In this document: piece after piece, positions 22,521-35,300 of the stretch
How the letters are laid out: each line of letters begins with the position of its first letter
How positions within the stretch are numbered: position 1 is the stretch's first letter
NCBI RefSeq assembly: GCF_000699445.3
Contig: NC_067195.1
Span: 69,870,591 to 69,934,590, forward strand
Reading direction: 5' to 3'
Source of the DNA: Schistosoma haematobium
Taxonomy: Eukaryota > Platyhelminthes > Trematoda > Strigeidida > Schistosomatidae
Length of the DNA: 64,000 nt
The notes under the pieces: generated by a model
Told to the model about the DNA's origin: nothing
Seen by the model: the letters and a program-made list of their open reading frames with translations, nothing else
The model's database searches: none
Position numbers and translations under genes: made by a program

Positions 22521-23388
22521 GGCCTCCGAGTGACTGTCAGTCGCCTGACGTCAACTAGATGCTTCTGTACTTTGGTGCGATCTAAATAAGTACAATAATA
22601 AAGTTCATTTCCAATCATTTTATATTGAGATATTTCGATTTTTTGTTTAGCAATTGAATACTCACCTAATGAATTGCTTAAATCAATAATCTCTTTTCTA
22701 CTTTGACTGGAATATTTCATCTCACTTTTTTAGTGCATAGAATGTTTATTATCTGCGTTGTTGTCAATCTGTTGCAGAATCGATGATTTATTGAGTTACG
22801 TAAAAGTTTTTTACTGATCACATCTATCAATAAGAAAGAGTGAAGCTATTTACTGTCACCCGTTATTTCCATGTGCTAAATTAGCTGGTTCAGTAATAAT
22901 AAATTCCAAGGTGTTCTTATATAGGCGTTTCGAATCAATGATAACTTTGCAATATTGTGAACAATCACTGTCACTATTGCTTCATAAAATGAAAGACTTG
23001 GAATTCACTCGGTCTGATTTTGGTATTACGTACTGCTTCACAGTTTGATGTAGTTACTGTGTATCATCCGCTTTCTAAAATTTCTGTCCAATTAAGTTTG
23101 AGTTATCAAATATTTGCTTCATCAAACAAGAAAATCATACTTATGATAGGGATAATCTTGAGTTTCATTATTTGCAAAAAACGAAGAGCTCCCCGTCGAG
23201 TTATAATCGACTTATTGAGATTAGTTTACACTCCAATATAAAATCGTAAAAATTTACTGTATCTGTAAATATTCATTTTGACTCTAGCATGGTAGGGTTA
23301 TTTATTCCCAACAGCGAATCTTGCAAAATTAAAACTTTACTGTTGGTCAACTTGTAAGTAGTAATCGATTATTTCCTTTTGATCCTAG

Positions 23389-23536
23389 TGGAAAATTTCA
23401 TCATCGAAGCGTTGTGGACACAATTTTGTTTGGTAAACTTAGGAATAAATTTGGCGGACGTGTGTGTTGCGTAGTATCCGGGAGCGCCCCATTGTCACCA
23501 GAACTCTCAAAGTTTGCACATGCTGTATTCAACCTG
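23389..23536 (+). CDS. ACSL: ACSL coding exon
   Basis: It encodes 49 residues after the split arginine. Motifs are LFGKLRNKFGGRV, the oxyanion-type VSGSAPLSPELSKF, and the end FAHAVFNL. This is the 'vf.kvr..lGGrvr.i.tGaAPls' block. Acceptor is CCTAG and donor is GTAGGT. Confidence 0.94.
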
Positions 23537-24213
23537 GTAGGTTGGATTTTGCTTTATTTCAAACCAGATTAGTAATTTTCAAGAATATCAATTCGTTAAT
23601 AGTTTTTCATAGTATCGTTTCTATAAGTGGTTTATGTCTTACTCTTTAATTCCTTATTTAGTGGTAAATGATATGTCTCCAATTTACACCCTTGGATAAT
23701 TATTTGGAAGTTGTCTTATTTCTTCTTCCACTCGCTTCACCGACTGTTCTACATTTATCTATCATAAATCAAAGGGTACTTATATTGAATGAATGTTATG
23801 TTTGACACCTTTGTTATCTGCATAAACTATCAAACTAATGTCATATTTTAGTGAATTCAAAACTTTTGGTTTGTTGTGGGATATCTTTTTATGTATTCTG
23901 ATTATAATGAGTTAGTTGCTTTAATCAGTGCCTTACTGAGCAAAACTAGTAAAATTGTGAATTATGTATAGATGGGACACTGGCGTTTAATGCTTCTGCA
24001 ATAGTCACATAGAAAAAACCATTGAACGTCAAGATTCTTTACCTAAAGATAATTATGGCATGTGTTGGTTTTTGTTCAGGCGTAATACATATTTTATGAT
24101 AATTGGTGTAATACAACAATCTTTTAATTAAAAAATAACGTTACTCCTATAATATATTTCTGATTTCATCATATTAATTTTCGGACATCTATTCATATTT
24201 TTCTATGTAAAAG

Positions 24214-24378
24214 GTTTTTGAAGGGTATGGATCAACCGAAACAATGGGATGCGTCACTTTGTCATCGGTCGGAGAGTACCGTTTAGGTACTGTCGGTGGT
24301 GTTGTTTATGGTGTGGAACTGAAACTTGTGGATGTCCCAGATTTTGGTTTGGTTGCATTACGTGATGGAAGGGGCGAA
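24214..24378 (+). CDS. ACSL: ACSL coding exon (A5 motif)
   Basis: It encodes 55 residues starting VFEGYGSTETMGCVTL, the adenylation A5 motif that contacts the AMP ribose and phosphate. GTVGGVVYGVELKLVDVPD and ALRDGRGE follow, matching 'G.vG.P.....iklvDvpe'. The acceptor is an unremarkable AAAAG. The FNL-VFE join is about one residue shorter than in most ACSLs. Confidence 0.93.
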
Positions 24379-24462
24379 GTAAGATTTTAAAAAGTATTGA
24401 ATAATCAAGTTCATTGACATATTCTGCTTAATTGGGAATACTTGGGCAAGCAAATCTTTATT

Positions 24463-24530
24463 TGAATAACTTCATCACCAGAGCATTTACAGTTATAAAT
24501 CCATAATCATGACCATCACAACGACCAAAA
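24463..24530 (+). repeat. Short dispersed repeat, copy 1 (partner at 27435)
   Basis: About 70 bp starting ATTTGAATAACTTCATCACC are repeated with few changes at 27435-27505. This copy sits immediately before a family S unit. It may be a 5' part of that family or an independent repeat. Confidence 0.6.
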
Positions 24531-24538
24531 TGTATCAA

Positions 24539-24880
24539 AATACTCTCATATGGCCAACCGTATATACCCATAGCCTTCTCGCGGTGGGGATGTTGTTTAC
24601 AAAATTGAGAGAACTGTTTGATGAGTTCGAATGATCTGCGTAGGGGGTGGGGTGGGATGGAAAACCCTGATTCTAAAACAATAATGGACATGGGTTCCAA
24701 GATCTTGAGGGAAAATGACGTATGAACCTATTGTTGGTCAGTGGCTACCATGAAACTACGTCTCCTACTGTTGCCCCATTGCTTTGTGGATTATACTTCT
24801 AGGTCAAAGGCTCGAGGAGTGGCTGCCCAACGAAACTACCTGGTTTGGTTTGAGAACCCTAGCTCACATATAAATTAAAT
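24539..24880 (+). mobile_element. SINE-like family S, diverged copy
   Basis: It is collinear with the 4297-4765 unit from ACTCTCATATGGCCA through CTTCTCGCGGTGGGGATG, the 'catgggtTCCAAGAT' block and GGTCAAAGGCTCGAGG. It diverges towards the tail, which is lost. It lies in the 3.3-kb ACSL intron. Confidence 0.7.
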
Positions 24881-25030
24881 GATGATCATGCCTGAAATGA
24901 CTACTATGGCCTCCAACTTGAAACCGTCACAAACTGTATCCACAATTATTTGGTAACATTCGTCTATATTTTACATTGCGTCACTTGTCTATTCCTTTAT
25001 TTCTATTTTGTGTATCTCTATGCTTCAACT

Positions 25031-25082
25031 GACCGTTGCTGCTACCTTGAAGTGGTAGTTGGGCTTGCTTATCATGATGATG
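25031..25082 (+). mobile_element. LINE-B 5' end
   Basis: GACCGTTGCTGC, TACCTTGAAGTGGTAG and GGGCTTGCTTATCATGATG match the first 50 bp of LINE-B (reverse complement of 16985-17029). This marks the 5' start of the LINE-B copy that resumes at 25486, with about 400 bp of other sequence between. Confidence 0.7.
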
Positions 25083-25485
25083 ATGGCTGTGCTAGGTTTG
25101 AAGCTATTACGAGTTCACTTAGTATGTGAACGGAACAAAGACTTGTGATCGTAGACCAATAATCTGGCTATTTGATGCGTCCCAGCCCCGCTAACTAGAG
25201 GAAGAAGTCCAAACTTGGAACGGGAAGTATATTCCGTAAGCCAGAAGCACGAGTGAATAATAACAGACACAGATCAAACGTATATATACAGCATAAAACT
25301 GTCCTTGAGTATCGTAGCAAAAATAGCATACTAAAAATACACAACGTACCAACAGCGTTAAAGATTCTCCCAAGTGGGAAATACGACATGAAGGTGAAAA
25401 TAGCGCTTTTGGCGCGATATCAAGGAAATTTAAATTTCCAAAATAAAATTACAAAATAAAGGCATTTATTAAGTGACTTCTGGGG
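25083..25485. mobile_element. Probable insertion within a LINE-B 5' UTR, possibly a solo LTR
   Basis: About 400 bp without similarity to LINE-B split its 5' UTR. The segment begins near TGTGCTAGG and ends near ATCTAACA, so TG...CA termini are possible. AATAAA motifs lie near its 3' end, as in an LTR. No target-site duplication is visible, so the call is tentative. Confidence 0.4.
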
Positions 25486-26767
25486 ATCTAACATCCCCAA
25501 CAGTCTGGAACAATCGTTCCTCAAGGTCCTACCATGCCAGGCAGATCGGTCGAAGAGCGGTACGACTAAAAAGAGCGAACCCAAGACCCGAGGGCGAAGT
25601 CATACTGCTGACTGTACAGTGGTGTGATGATAGTAGGGTGTCTCTCTCAAACAACCAGCATAACAGCGACGTTGCCTTCTCACAAAGAAAGTATGGGGTT
25701 AGAAAAAGCTAACACTAAAAACGCACACCTCGCCTTATCTTATGGATATCCGTCTCCGGCGATAAGGTCTCGACAAGTACAGAGCTAACACGAAGATTAC
25801 TCATAAAAAGGTCGTGTGTGACCGACCACAAGCAGATGTCCCTTGGGCACTGTGGTCACTCTCTCAGGTCATTAAGACCATCTCTAATCCAATTTCCTTC
25901 TCAAGTACCTCCAGAACAACCCTTCCACGGTGTGGGCTGCCGGGAAGTGTCTCCAAGACACGCATACAGGATCCTAGTCTGGTCATTCACTTGAACTCAC
26001 CTTATCAAAACGAGAAACCGACGAGATACACCCTCCGTGTATCTGGAGACTCGATGGCTAGTTCTCGTGGACTGGTAGATGTCTTTATAACACTAAGTAC
26101 GAAGGCAGAATAAGCACTATTAACGGTTGCCTATGTGATGTTCGGCTAAATGGCTCAGTAAGAATTCGGACACACGTCGTTGCCTTTTGGTCATTTCTGC
26201 CTACGCTCCAACTGACTGTAGCCCAGATGAATTTTACAGAAAGTTTTCTGAACTTCTTCAAAAAGCTAAACGCTCAGAAACCGTACTCGTAGCAGGTGAC
26301 TTTAATGCCCAGATATATAGCTTAAACTAAATAGAAAGACATTTAGGCGGGTATTTCAGTATTCCGGCTCAGCGAACAGGTCATCTGCTGCAACTTTGCT
26401 CAGATAATCGTTTATTTTTAGGAAGTACTCACTTTAAGCATAAAGACAAACATCGTCTAACATGGAGGTCCACTTATCGACTTAGAATACACAGATGATA
26501 TAGTCCTGTTTTTTGAAGACGCTGGTTAAATGCAGAGTCTACTAGTTGCACTAAGCAACAGTGCCAGAATGTTTGGAATGTGCTTCTCTCCCTCTAAATG
26601 CAAGTTTTTGCTTGAGGACTGGTCTGCGTCAACACCTGAACTAAGGATAGGGAGTGAAGTAGTCGAACGTGTTGACAACTTCACTTATCTTGGAAGTCTG
26701 ATCAGCCCTAATGGGTTGGTATCGGACGAAATCTCAGCAGGGATTTGAAAAGCTCATTTGGCTTTTG
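25486..26767 (+). pseudogene. LINE-B copy, internally deleted
   Basis: The 5' UTR and ORF start (CDRPQADVPWAL, 25814) run into broken endonuclease blocks. At about 26463 the sequence jumps to the RT region (PLIDLEYTDDIVLF, then MFGMCFSPSKCKFLLEDW, FTYLGSLISPNGLVSDE). About 1.5 kb present in other copies are missing. Many stops. It lies in the ACSL intron between the A5 and A7 exons. Confidence 0.82.
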
Positions 26768-27350
26768 CCTCTCCGTCATCCTTACCTACGCTTCGACAGA
26801 TTGCAACCCGGATGCGATCATTAATGAACTTTGCCACTAACTGTTCGATTGATGTTATAGAGACTTGAGTGCTCAGGTCGGGCGTCTAGGCAGCGATGAG
26901 AGTCATCTAGGTGGCCGACGGAGACTTTTTGGTTGCAGGACGGAGAACAATGACCGTCTACTGCAACTTCGCGGCACTATAACCTGTTTCTGGCTAGCAC
27001 TAACTATCGGAATAGTCATCGACGATGTGCTGTCTGGCGTCCTTCCTCTACATCTGAAGCCTGGACTCAGATTGAACATATCGGGATCAGCCTCCGCTGG
27101 AGTAGTTGTATTCAAAACTGCCTCTCTTTTTGGAGTACTTATTTTGACTCCAATAATCCCCTTGCTGCGCCAATCTTATCTTACTTTTCAGTGGCCAACA
27201 AATTCGTTTTCCTAAGTAGATCGATGTCAGGGAACTGGTTATGTTTTCTGTTGCAACTAAATATCAAACTAAGCTAGGATCATGGCTAGCTATCAACCCA
27301 CTGAAAATTATAGATGAGCAGTGGCTGCAATTGCATGACGCCATGAAAAC
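26768..27350 (+). pseudogene. LINE-C endonuclease fragment joined to LINE-B
   Basis: From about 26768 the sequence stops matching LINE-B and matches LINE-C (44.46-45.04 kb): LSAQVGRLGSDESHLGG and a frameshifted region through to the EQWLQLHDAMK block at the end. There is no tail between the two families, so this is either a recombinational junction or an insertion with a lost end. Confidence 0.75.
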
Positions 27351-27434
27351 AACAATAATAATAATAACGTACATCGATTTACAATTAGAATATTAAGCAA
27401 CAGTTAAAAAATTTGTAAACAAAGAATATTTTTA

Positions 27435-27505
27435 TTTGAATGACTTCATCACCAGAGCCTTTACTGTTATAAATCCATATATATGACAATTACAATGATC
27501 AAAGT
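27435..27505 (+). repeat. Short dispersed repeat, copy 2 (partner at 24463)
   Basis: It shares CTTCATCACCAGAGC and TTATAAATCCATA blocks with 24463-24530. It lies about 175 bp upstream of an ACSL exon. Confidence 0.6.
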
Positions 27506-27680
27506 ATAGGATATATAAATGGGTGAAAAAAGAGCGGCAGGTAAGTATTCTGTGTTTGGTGATTTGTGTTGCTTGAAGAGTTGGAGGTTCTTGCGGAAAT
27601 GTAAACCGAAATTCAACTCTAAAAAAGTTCATTCGTGTTAAACTAAGAAAAACACAATTGCGTCATAATTTGTTTTTTAG

Positions 27681-27797
27681 ATATGTGCCAGAGGCGATCA
27701 CTGCAGCAAAGGTTATTTCAAGGATCCGGTAAAAACTGCCGAACTTATTGATAGTGATGGTTGGATTCATACTGGGGATATTGGTGAATGGACTGAA
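27681..27797 (+). CDS. ACSL: ACSL coding exon (A7 motif)
   Basis: It encodes 39 residues: [16 protein letters not shown], then [16 protein letters not shown] and IGEWTE. It holds the A6/A7 adenylation motifs; the aspartate of HTGD binds the ribose hydroxyls. It is phase 0 at both ends, with acceptor TTTTTTAG and donor GTAAGT. Confidence 0.95.
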
Positions 27798-29472
27798 GTA
27801 AGTCTAAAAATACTTTTTGATTTATCTTTGTCCGTTTATTCATTAACCAATATCATCCTATGTTTTATAGAATAATGCAGCTGAATATATTGTTCATCGT
27901 AAATTTATGAAAGTTACTTTATATAAGACATCTTATTCATTAAGTTACAAATTGGATGGGCATAAATTCGGGGACACTTATGTATTAACTCTATGGTTTA
28001 ATACTTGGATTAGTGATAAGTCTTCTCACTTAACAATTATTTATTTACTTCCTAGACTCTTCCAATATCCTTAGCGTACTTCTACACTTGAACTCGAACA
28101 AGTGTGAAGTGTGGGTAAAAGCTCTACTTTTATGCTAATCTGTGTACAGAAAATCGAATTCATTTAAAGGTTTTCAGATAATTTTGTTCTTCTAGAAACT
28201 TCTGGAAGCACAATAAGCATAGTATCAACATCAGTAACGTTTTGTAGCTTAGTATAAATCAATTATTCAGTGAAGAAATAAATAACCGAATTCAATAGTA
28301 CAAAAAACAGCATACATTTAGCTCAGTTCAGATTAAAATAAATCTGATCAATTCAATCAACATGAAATTTACTTGCATGTATTTATGTGTATGTTAGCGG
28401 GTGTCAAAATTTGATATTTGTATTGTTGAAGAGTAAGTCGAAAAATATTTATGTGGTTGTTAGTGATGTGAGATGTGCATACAAATAGTTTTAAGTGATT
28501 TAAATTAAAACCACAAATGAAAATTCTACTCTTATATTCACCATTGATTAATTAAATGAACGCAAGAATGCTCAAAAACGCCAGTTTATTGCACGTATAT
28601 TTGAACACTGAAAAAAATGATGGTTATGTTCTCTGAAAAGTGACTTACACCAAGTCACGAAACGTTGGAAATGTAATTTCCTACTTATTGAGATTTTATG
28701 AATATACTATTTCTGTTATAAGTAATTATCCAATCAAAATGTGAAACAATCCTACATTTCTCTTGATTTGTTTGGAGGGTTTCTATGCAGTGCTGATTGA
28801 ATAAATCGTTTTTAGAAACTTTACCGATGGATATTTGTTGAGATTACTAACAACTAGCCAAATGAGATGAGAAATCGCTTTTCAGAAAAATTACTTACTG
28901 TATTTATCACAGTGCGTGTCAACACTAACTGAAATTTATTTTATTTTGAAGGCAGTCCTTATAATTCTGTGTTATATTGGGATCATCAGTATACCGGATT
29001 TATGCCAGGTGTGGTAATAAAAGGACTATTTTTCACCTTTCACTTGATGACGACGTTTTGTACCCCTAACTTCGTTTGTTAACGGTCCTAATTTGAAACC
29101 ATTTTAAAATTTTACCAGCTAAAATGTTCAAAGTTCATGTCTATTTCATCCTTCAGTAGTTAACTACAGAGATGAAGCTACGAATTTTCAATAACTTATG
29201 CAGTCATTGAGTTTAATTTGCTAACTACTTTCCTGTATAAGTGATTTTTGACTGATGGTTAAGAATTTTTAAATGCTTAGATGCAAATTTTCTGATATAT
29301 TATAGAATTTAAACATTCATGTTGAATTATGATCTACTTTCTGTCAAAAAGTAAGCTATAGTTCCTTGCATTATTTGGCTTATCTGAAATCATGAGTAAA
29401 CAGAATCTATCTAAAATTACTTGAATCATTTACTTCATTAACATAAACATGTATTTATTTATTTTATAACAG
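27798..29472 (+). other. ACSL intron without recognised elements
   Basis: AT-rich intron of 1,675 bp. I saw no transposon, RNA gene or conserved block. Confidence 0.6.
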
Positions 29473-29805
29473 GAAGGTTCACTCAAAATTGTGGACCGTG
29501 TAAAGAGTATATTCAAATTAGCTCAAGGTGAATATATTGCACCTGAAAAAATAGAAATGGCTTATCAAACTTGCAAATTAACAAGTCAAGTATTTGTGGA
29601 TGGTAACAGTCAAAAAAATTACCCAGTTGCGATAGTAGTTCCAGATTTTACTGAATTGCGTTCCGCTTTAAGCAATAGTAAGGTACTGCAGCATCATAAA
29701 AAACTTTTGGATTCTGAACTTTGTCGAAATGAAACTGTTAATAAATTCGTTTTGGAGGAAATGAATACTATAGCGACACTAAAACTGTTGAAGGGTTTTG
29801 AAAAG
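29473..29805 (+). CDS. ACSL: ACSL coding exon (fatty-acid signature)
   Basis: It encodes 111 residues. EGSLKIVDRVKSIFKLAQ-GEYIAPEKIE is the A8 hinge and the long-chain signature of ACSL1/5/6. QVFVDG and YPVAIVVPDF come next, then a helical region ending LKLLKGFEK. The frame runs 14 bases past the GT at 29806 to a TGA, but splicing there joins in phase to the last exon, which is the conserved C-terminus. Confidence 0.94.
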
Positions 29806-30344
29806 GTTTGTGACGAATGATTTAAAAATTGTAATCGTAATTTAAATACTCAATCCTGTTCTTATTTATGTATGTTTCGTACCAGTCGACAAACAAACAA
29901 ACAAATTAGTATTTATGATATATAACTGACCTCGGGTTAAATCACAAATAAGCAGATTAGTCAATGAGATTGTGAATTTTCATTAGTCGAAGTAACTCAC
30001 TCATGTGAATTTCCCCCGCATCAAAATGGGTAATACTGACCTTATTAAATAAATAAACGGAGTTGACACAATGTTGATTTGTAGAATTAACAATCAACGG
30101 AACTAACTGTACCTGAAATTATGAACTTCCTTCTTTGGTCATATAAATGTTAGAAAGTCATAACTGTCAACACTCCTCAACCATAGTTTTAATGATGTTT
30201 TTGTCACTTTGAATTTTTGGATTATAATACATTTAAACTTGAGGAAATATATGCTATCCGGTGCTCGTTAACGTTATACAATTTATTAATGACTTTATAT
30301 TGGGTTCTTATATGGTTTCGCTAATTAATTGAAGTTAGAAATGT

Positions 30345-30440
30345 AAACCTATAGATGCCAACTCAGCAATTACTGTAAGTTATGAGTTCGATCTCCAGTG
30401 AGGTTGTGAATACCCACCGTTGAACGGTCTCATACTAGCT
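30345..30440 (+). repeat. Possible tRNA-derived SINE head
   Basis: GAGTTCGATCTCC resembles a Pol III B box, preceded at tRNA-like distance by GCCAACTCAGCAATTACTG. No tail or second copy was recognised. It lies in the last ACSL intron. Confidence 0.3.
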
Positions 30441-32362
30441 AGAAATTAATTGTGCAATGCTTTATGTTTTTCATCGGTTATTTAACCAAGATCAGCTCAT
30501 AATGTAAACTTCAAAATTCAACAATCTACACAAACTTCCTTTTATTCTTTAACCAAACAGATTTTTCAGTTGATTCTTTCCTATTGTTTTATACAAAAGA
30601 AAATACTATTTTCGTTTTTTTGTTACATTCATATTTCAGTGTTTTTTTGTTCTATAATCAGGCGACACCATAGTTTAAATTTACTTCCTAGTTTAGTTTA
30701 CTTGATCAAAGCAAAATTTCTAGAGTCAGTGGTGATATTGTTTTCCGTACACTAATTAAACTCCCACGTAATCTAACCATTTTCTTGTTAGTCAAACAGA
30801 AAAACAAGCTTAGCACACATGATTGGAAATGGAAGACATTTCTACGTATAAAAAGAAAGTTTATCAGTCTATTTTCATTACAGATGAAGTTTTAAAACCA
30901 ATTACTGAACAGAATATTGTGAATTATTCCTGATTATTTTAACAACAAATAGTTTATTATTAGTAATTAAACGCGTAGACTGTTAATGTTTACTTATATT
31001 TAGTACTTCAAAGTCATGCTTTGTTTAAGTTTCTCGTACCATTATGTGACAACCATTTAGCATAAAGATATGTAATGATACTAATTAGAAACAACCATAT
31101 TATTAAATAAGGATTGTTTATATTTATTTTTAGTTTTTAATGTAATTAATTATCTTTTATTCTTGAACTATAAATAACCTTAGTCGTTAGTTTATTTCAC
31201 ATTGTTTTGTTGTACAAAATGTTTACATTTTTGTTACCTTCATGATTACATTTTCATAATTTAGAATGTGGTGATTTCATCATTGAAAAGTACTTTAGTT
31301 TTACTTATCTAAACATTAGTGTAAAGTTTTAAAGGTTAATGGCATGATGTTCATAGAACTAATATTTCTTTATGCTTACTAAATAATTTTTGTTTAGTCA
31401 ATAGGTTCAGATATACTCTTTGTATATATTTCAATCATCCCACTGGTTTAAAGTGATGTTTTCCACTTCAAAATGAACATTTTAAACTAAATTGCCAATA
31501 ATACGAAGTGATGAAGTTTATGAAGGATGTATAAATCATAATGTATTGATTTTACAGTACCACCATCAATGGTGATTGTATACACTCCATAATCAAAATA
31601 GATTCAGCGAAAGTAATGCTGTCGTTAAAGTACAAACTGATAACACATAAAGAAATGTGATTTGGTTGCATGAGTTGATTAGTGAGTTAAAAGGAATTAC
31701 GGTTTAATGAAGTTCCCAAAACATTTCAAGCCATAATCACGTAACCGTAACGTTGATGATCCAGCCCTATCAGAGTGCTGGTACATATTCAGATACCAAT
31801 TAGACTTTGCGACTCAATTCAAGTTTTTGAATACCGTATTGTTCCACTGTGTTAGTCTAAAACAACACTTAGCGATAAGTAAAGCCAATAGTGTTGTCCT
31901 GTTTGATTTTTATCAAGTTACAACAATTATGTTTGCTTCTTCAACATCTTTGTTCAGGGTTATTCAATTGAAACGGTTGCTTCAGAAAGAACACTACTTG
32001 TGTTTTTACTTCGGATTTTTCAAACTTACTAAGTCTTTAATATATCTGTATGCGTTGAGAAACTCGTAGATTTTGTGCCCAATGCTTAAAGTAACTTTTA
32101 TGATTGATGAGAAAAAAGGTGGTTCAGGATTTATTCTAAGAAGACAATCTCTTTCGTTAGTGTATCTAAGTCATTCAGTTTTATTATTGAAGTGCTTTCG
32201 CCGTTCATAGTCTGTGGCTATTTTGAGTTGAAGTAATCTTTCTGGAAAAAAGCAAAGGCATCACCACGTAAAGCATCTACTGGGGCTACTAATGTGTTTT
32301 CTGTCATTTCAAATTGAGATCCAAATCATTTATCAGATAAAAAAATACTTATTTCTACTGTA
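30441..32362 (+). other. ACSL intron sequence without recognised elements
   Basis: About 1.9 kb of AT-rich intron before the LINE-A insertion. Short open frames here have no family resemblance. Confidence 0.5.
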
Positions 32363-32376
32363 TATTATCCAAACCA

Positions 32377-35300
32377 ACTCCGCCTGGAGTCCCTCCGGGG
32401 GCTACTGCCAGTCCCAAGCCTGGATAAAGAAGGAGGGTTTGGCATGGGGTTAGCGTCCACATCCCGTAGAAAACTAACTAGCTAAAAAACGCTAACCAGA
32501 AAAAATTATTCAAACCTTTTAAACTCTGTCCTGGGAGTCAGGTCTTCATTTAGAAGAATTATGACGCCTCATGATGAAAGCCGAATTCGTTCGGAAGTTA
32601 CGAGGCCGATGCCCCTTCTGACAACCAGAGCAACCATTTATTTAGGTACATGGAATGTTCGTACAATGTGGGACACCGGGAGAGCCTTCCAAATTGCTGC
32701 AGAAATGAGAAGATACAACCTAGAGGTACTTGGGATCAGTGAAACACATTGGATGCAAGTTGGACAACAACGACTAACTTCAGAGAAGCTTCTGTTATAC
32801 TCCGGCCATGAAGAAGAAAATGCACCACATACACAAGGAGTTGCATTGATGCTGTCCAAACGAGCACAAAACGCACTTATAGGATGGGAATGTCATGGAC
32901 CAAGGATCATCAAAGCCTCCTTCAAAACAAAGGAAGAGGGCATTTCAATGAACATCATCCAATGCTATGCGCCTACCAACGACTACAATGAAGACGCTAA
33001 AGACCAATTCTACAATAGGCTGCAGTCAATCGTCGAGAAGTGCCCAACAAAGGACCTGACCATTCTGATGGGAGATTTCAATGCCAAGGTTGGAACGGAC
33101 AACACTGGATATGAAGACATCATGGGACGACACGGACTGGGAGAAAGAAACGAAAATGGTGAGAGATTTGCAAATCTATGTGCCTTCAATAAGCTGGTCA
33201 TAGGCGGCACCATATTCCCACATAAACGCATACACAAAACCACATGGACTTCACCGGATCACTCTACACAAAACCAAATCGACCATATTTGCATCAACAA
33301 AACGTTCAGGAGGACTATAGAGGACGTGAGAACCAAGAGAGGAGCTGATATAGCATCAGATCATCACTTGCTGGTCGCCAAGATGAAATTGAAACTCAAG
33401 AAGCACTGCACAACGGGGCGGACAATATCACAAAAGTTCAATACGGCCTTTCTTCAGGATACTGACAAACTCAACGAATTCAAGATAGTCCTCAGCAACA
33501 AGTTCCAGGCCTTTCATGATCTACTCAATGGAGAAGGAACTACTGTGGAGAGCAACTGGAAGGGGATCAAAGAGGCAATCACTTCAACATGTCATGAGGT
33601 CCTGGGTCACAAGAAGCACCATCACAAGGAATGGATCACTGTTGATACACTGGATAAGAAGGCGGAAAAGGCTGCAAGGGAAGGACACATGAGACAATTG
33701 TATCACACGACACAGAAACTCTCTGGATATCGCCGCAAACCAGAACGACCAGTGAAAAGCAAGGAAGGCGAGGTAATCACCAACATTGAAGAGCAACAAA
33801 ACAGGTGGGTAGAACACTTCAAAGAACTCTTGAATCGACCGGCCCCACTGAACCCACCCAACATCGAAGCAGCACCCACGGACCTCCCAATCAATGGTGG
33901 CCCACCAACATTTGAAGAAATCAGCATGGCCATCAGACAAATCAAGAGTGGCAAAGCAGAAGGACCGGACAACGTCCCAGCAAAGGCACTAAAAGCAGAC
34001 GTAGAGGCAACTGCAAGGATACTCCACTTTCTCTTCAATAAGATTTGGGATGAGGAACAAGTACCAAAAGACTGGAAAGAAGGACTTCTGATCAAAATAC
34101 CGAAGAAAGGCGATCTCAGCAAGTGTGATAACTACAGGGGCATCACTCTTCTCTCAATACCGGGAAAAGTCTTCAACACGGTATTGTTAAACAGGATGAA
34201 GGACTGCGTAGACACCCAACTTCGTGACCAACAGGCAGGATTCCGTAAGGATAGATCGTGTACAGACCAAATCGCAACTCTACGGATCATTGTGGAACAA
34301 TCAATTGAATGGAATTCATCACTCTACATCAACTTCATTGACTACGAACAGGCATTTGATAGTGTGGACAGAACAACACTATGGAAACTTCTTCGACACT
34401 ACGGGGTGCCTCAGAATATAGTCAATATCATACAGAGTTCATATGATAGATTACACTGCAAAATCGTGCATGGAGGACAATTAACGAACTCGTTCAAAGT
34501 AAAGACCGGTGTTAGGCAAGGTTGCTTACTCTCACCCTTTCTCTTTCTCCTGGTGATCGACTGGATCATGAAGACGTCAACATCTGAAGGGAAGCGCGGG
34601 ATACAATGGACATCTAAGATGCAGTTGGACGATCTAGACTTCGCAGATGATCTGGCCCTTCTATCCCAAACGCAACAACAGATGCAGGAGAAGACGAACA
34701 GTGTGGCAGCAGCAGTAGGTCTCAATATACACAAAGGGAAAGGCAGGATTCTCCGATATAACACAGAATGCACCAATCCAATCACAATTGACGGAGAAGA
34801 TTTGGAGGATGTAAAAACCTTTACATATTTGGGCAGCATCATTGATGAACAGGGTGGATCTGATGCAGTTGTGAAAGCGCGGATCGGCAAAGCAAGAGTA
34901 GCATATTTACAACTGAGGGACATCTGGAACTCAAAACAACTGTCAACCAACACCAAGGTCAGGATTTTCAATACAAATGTCAAGACAGTTCTACTGTATG
35001 GAGCAGAAACCTGGAGAACTACGAAAGCCATCATGCAGAAAATACAGGTGTTTATTAACAGTTGTCTACGAAAAATACTTCGGATCCATTGGCCGGACAC
35101 TATTAGCAACAACGTACTGTGGGAGAGAACAAACCAGATAGCAGCGGAGGAAGAAATTAGGAAGAAGCGCTAGAAGTGGATAGGACACACATTGAGTAAA
35201 GCACCCAACTGCGTCACGAGTCAAGCCCTCACATGGAATCCTCAAGGCGAAAGGAGAAGAGGAAGACCAAAGAACACATTACGCCGAGAAATGGAAATAG

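Noticed and set aside
29806..29820. Read-through ending of the ACSL exon at a TGA (VCDE-stop) as the gene's true end
   Set aside because: A GT at 29806 joins in phase to a conserved C-terminal exon carrying the essential TPTMK lysine.
34411..35112. 233-codon open frame on the reverse strand
   Set aside because: It is the antisense of the LINE-A reverse transcriptase; the sense frame has the RT motifs.
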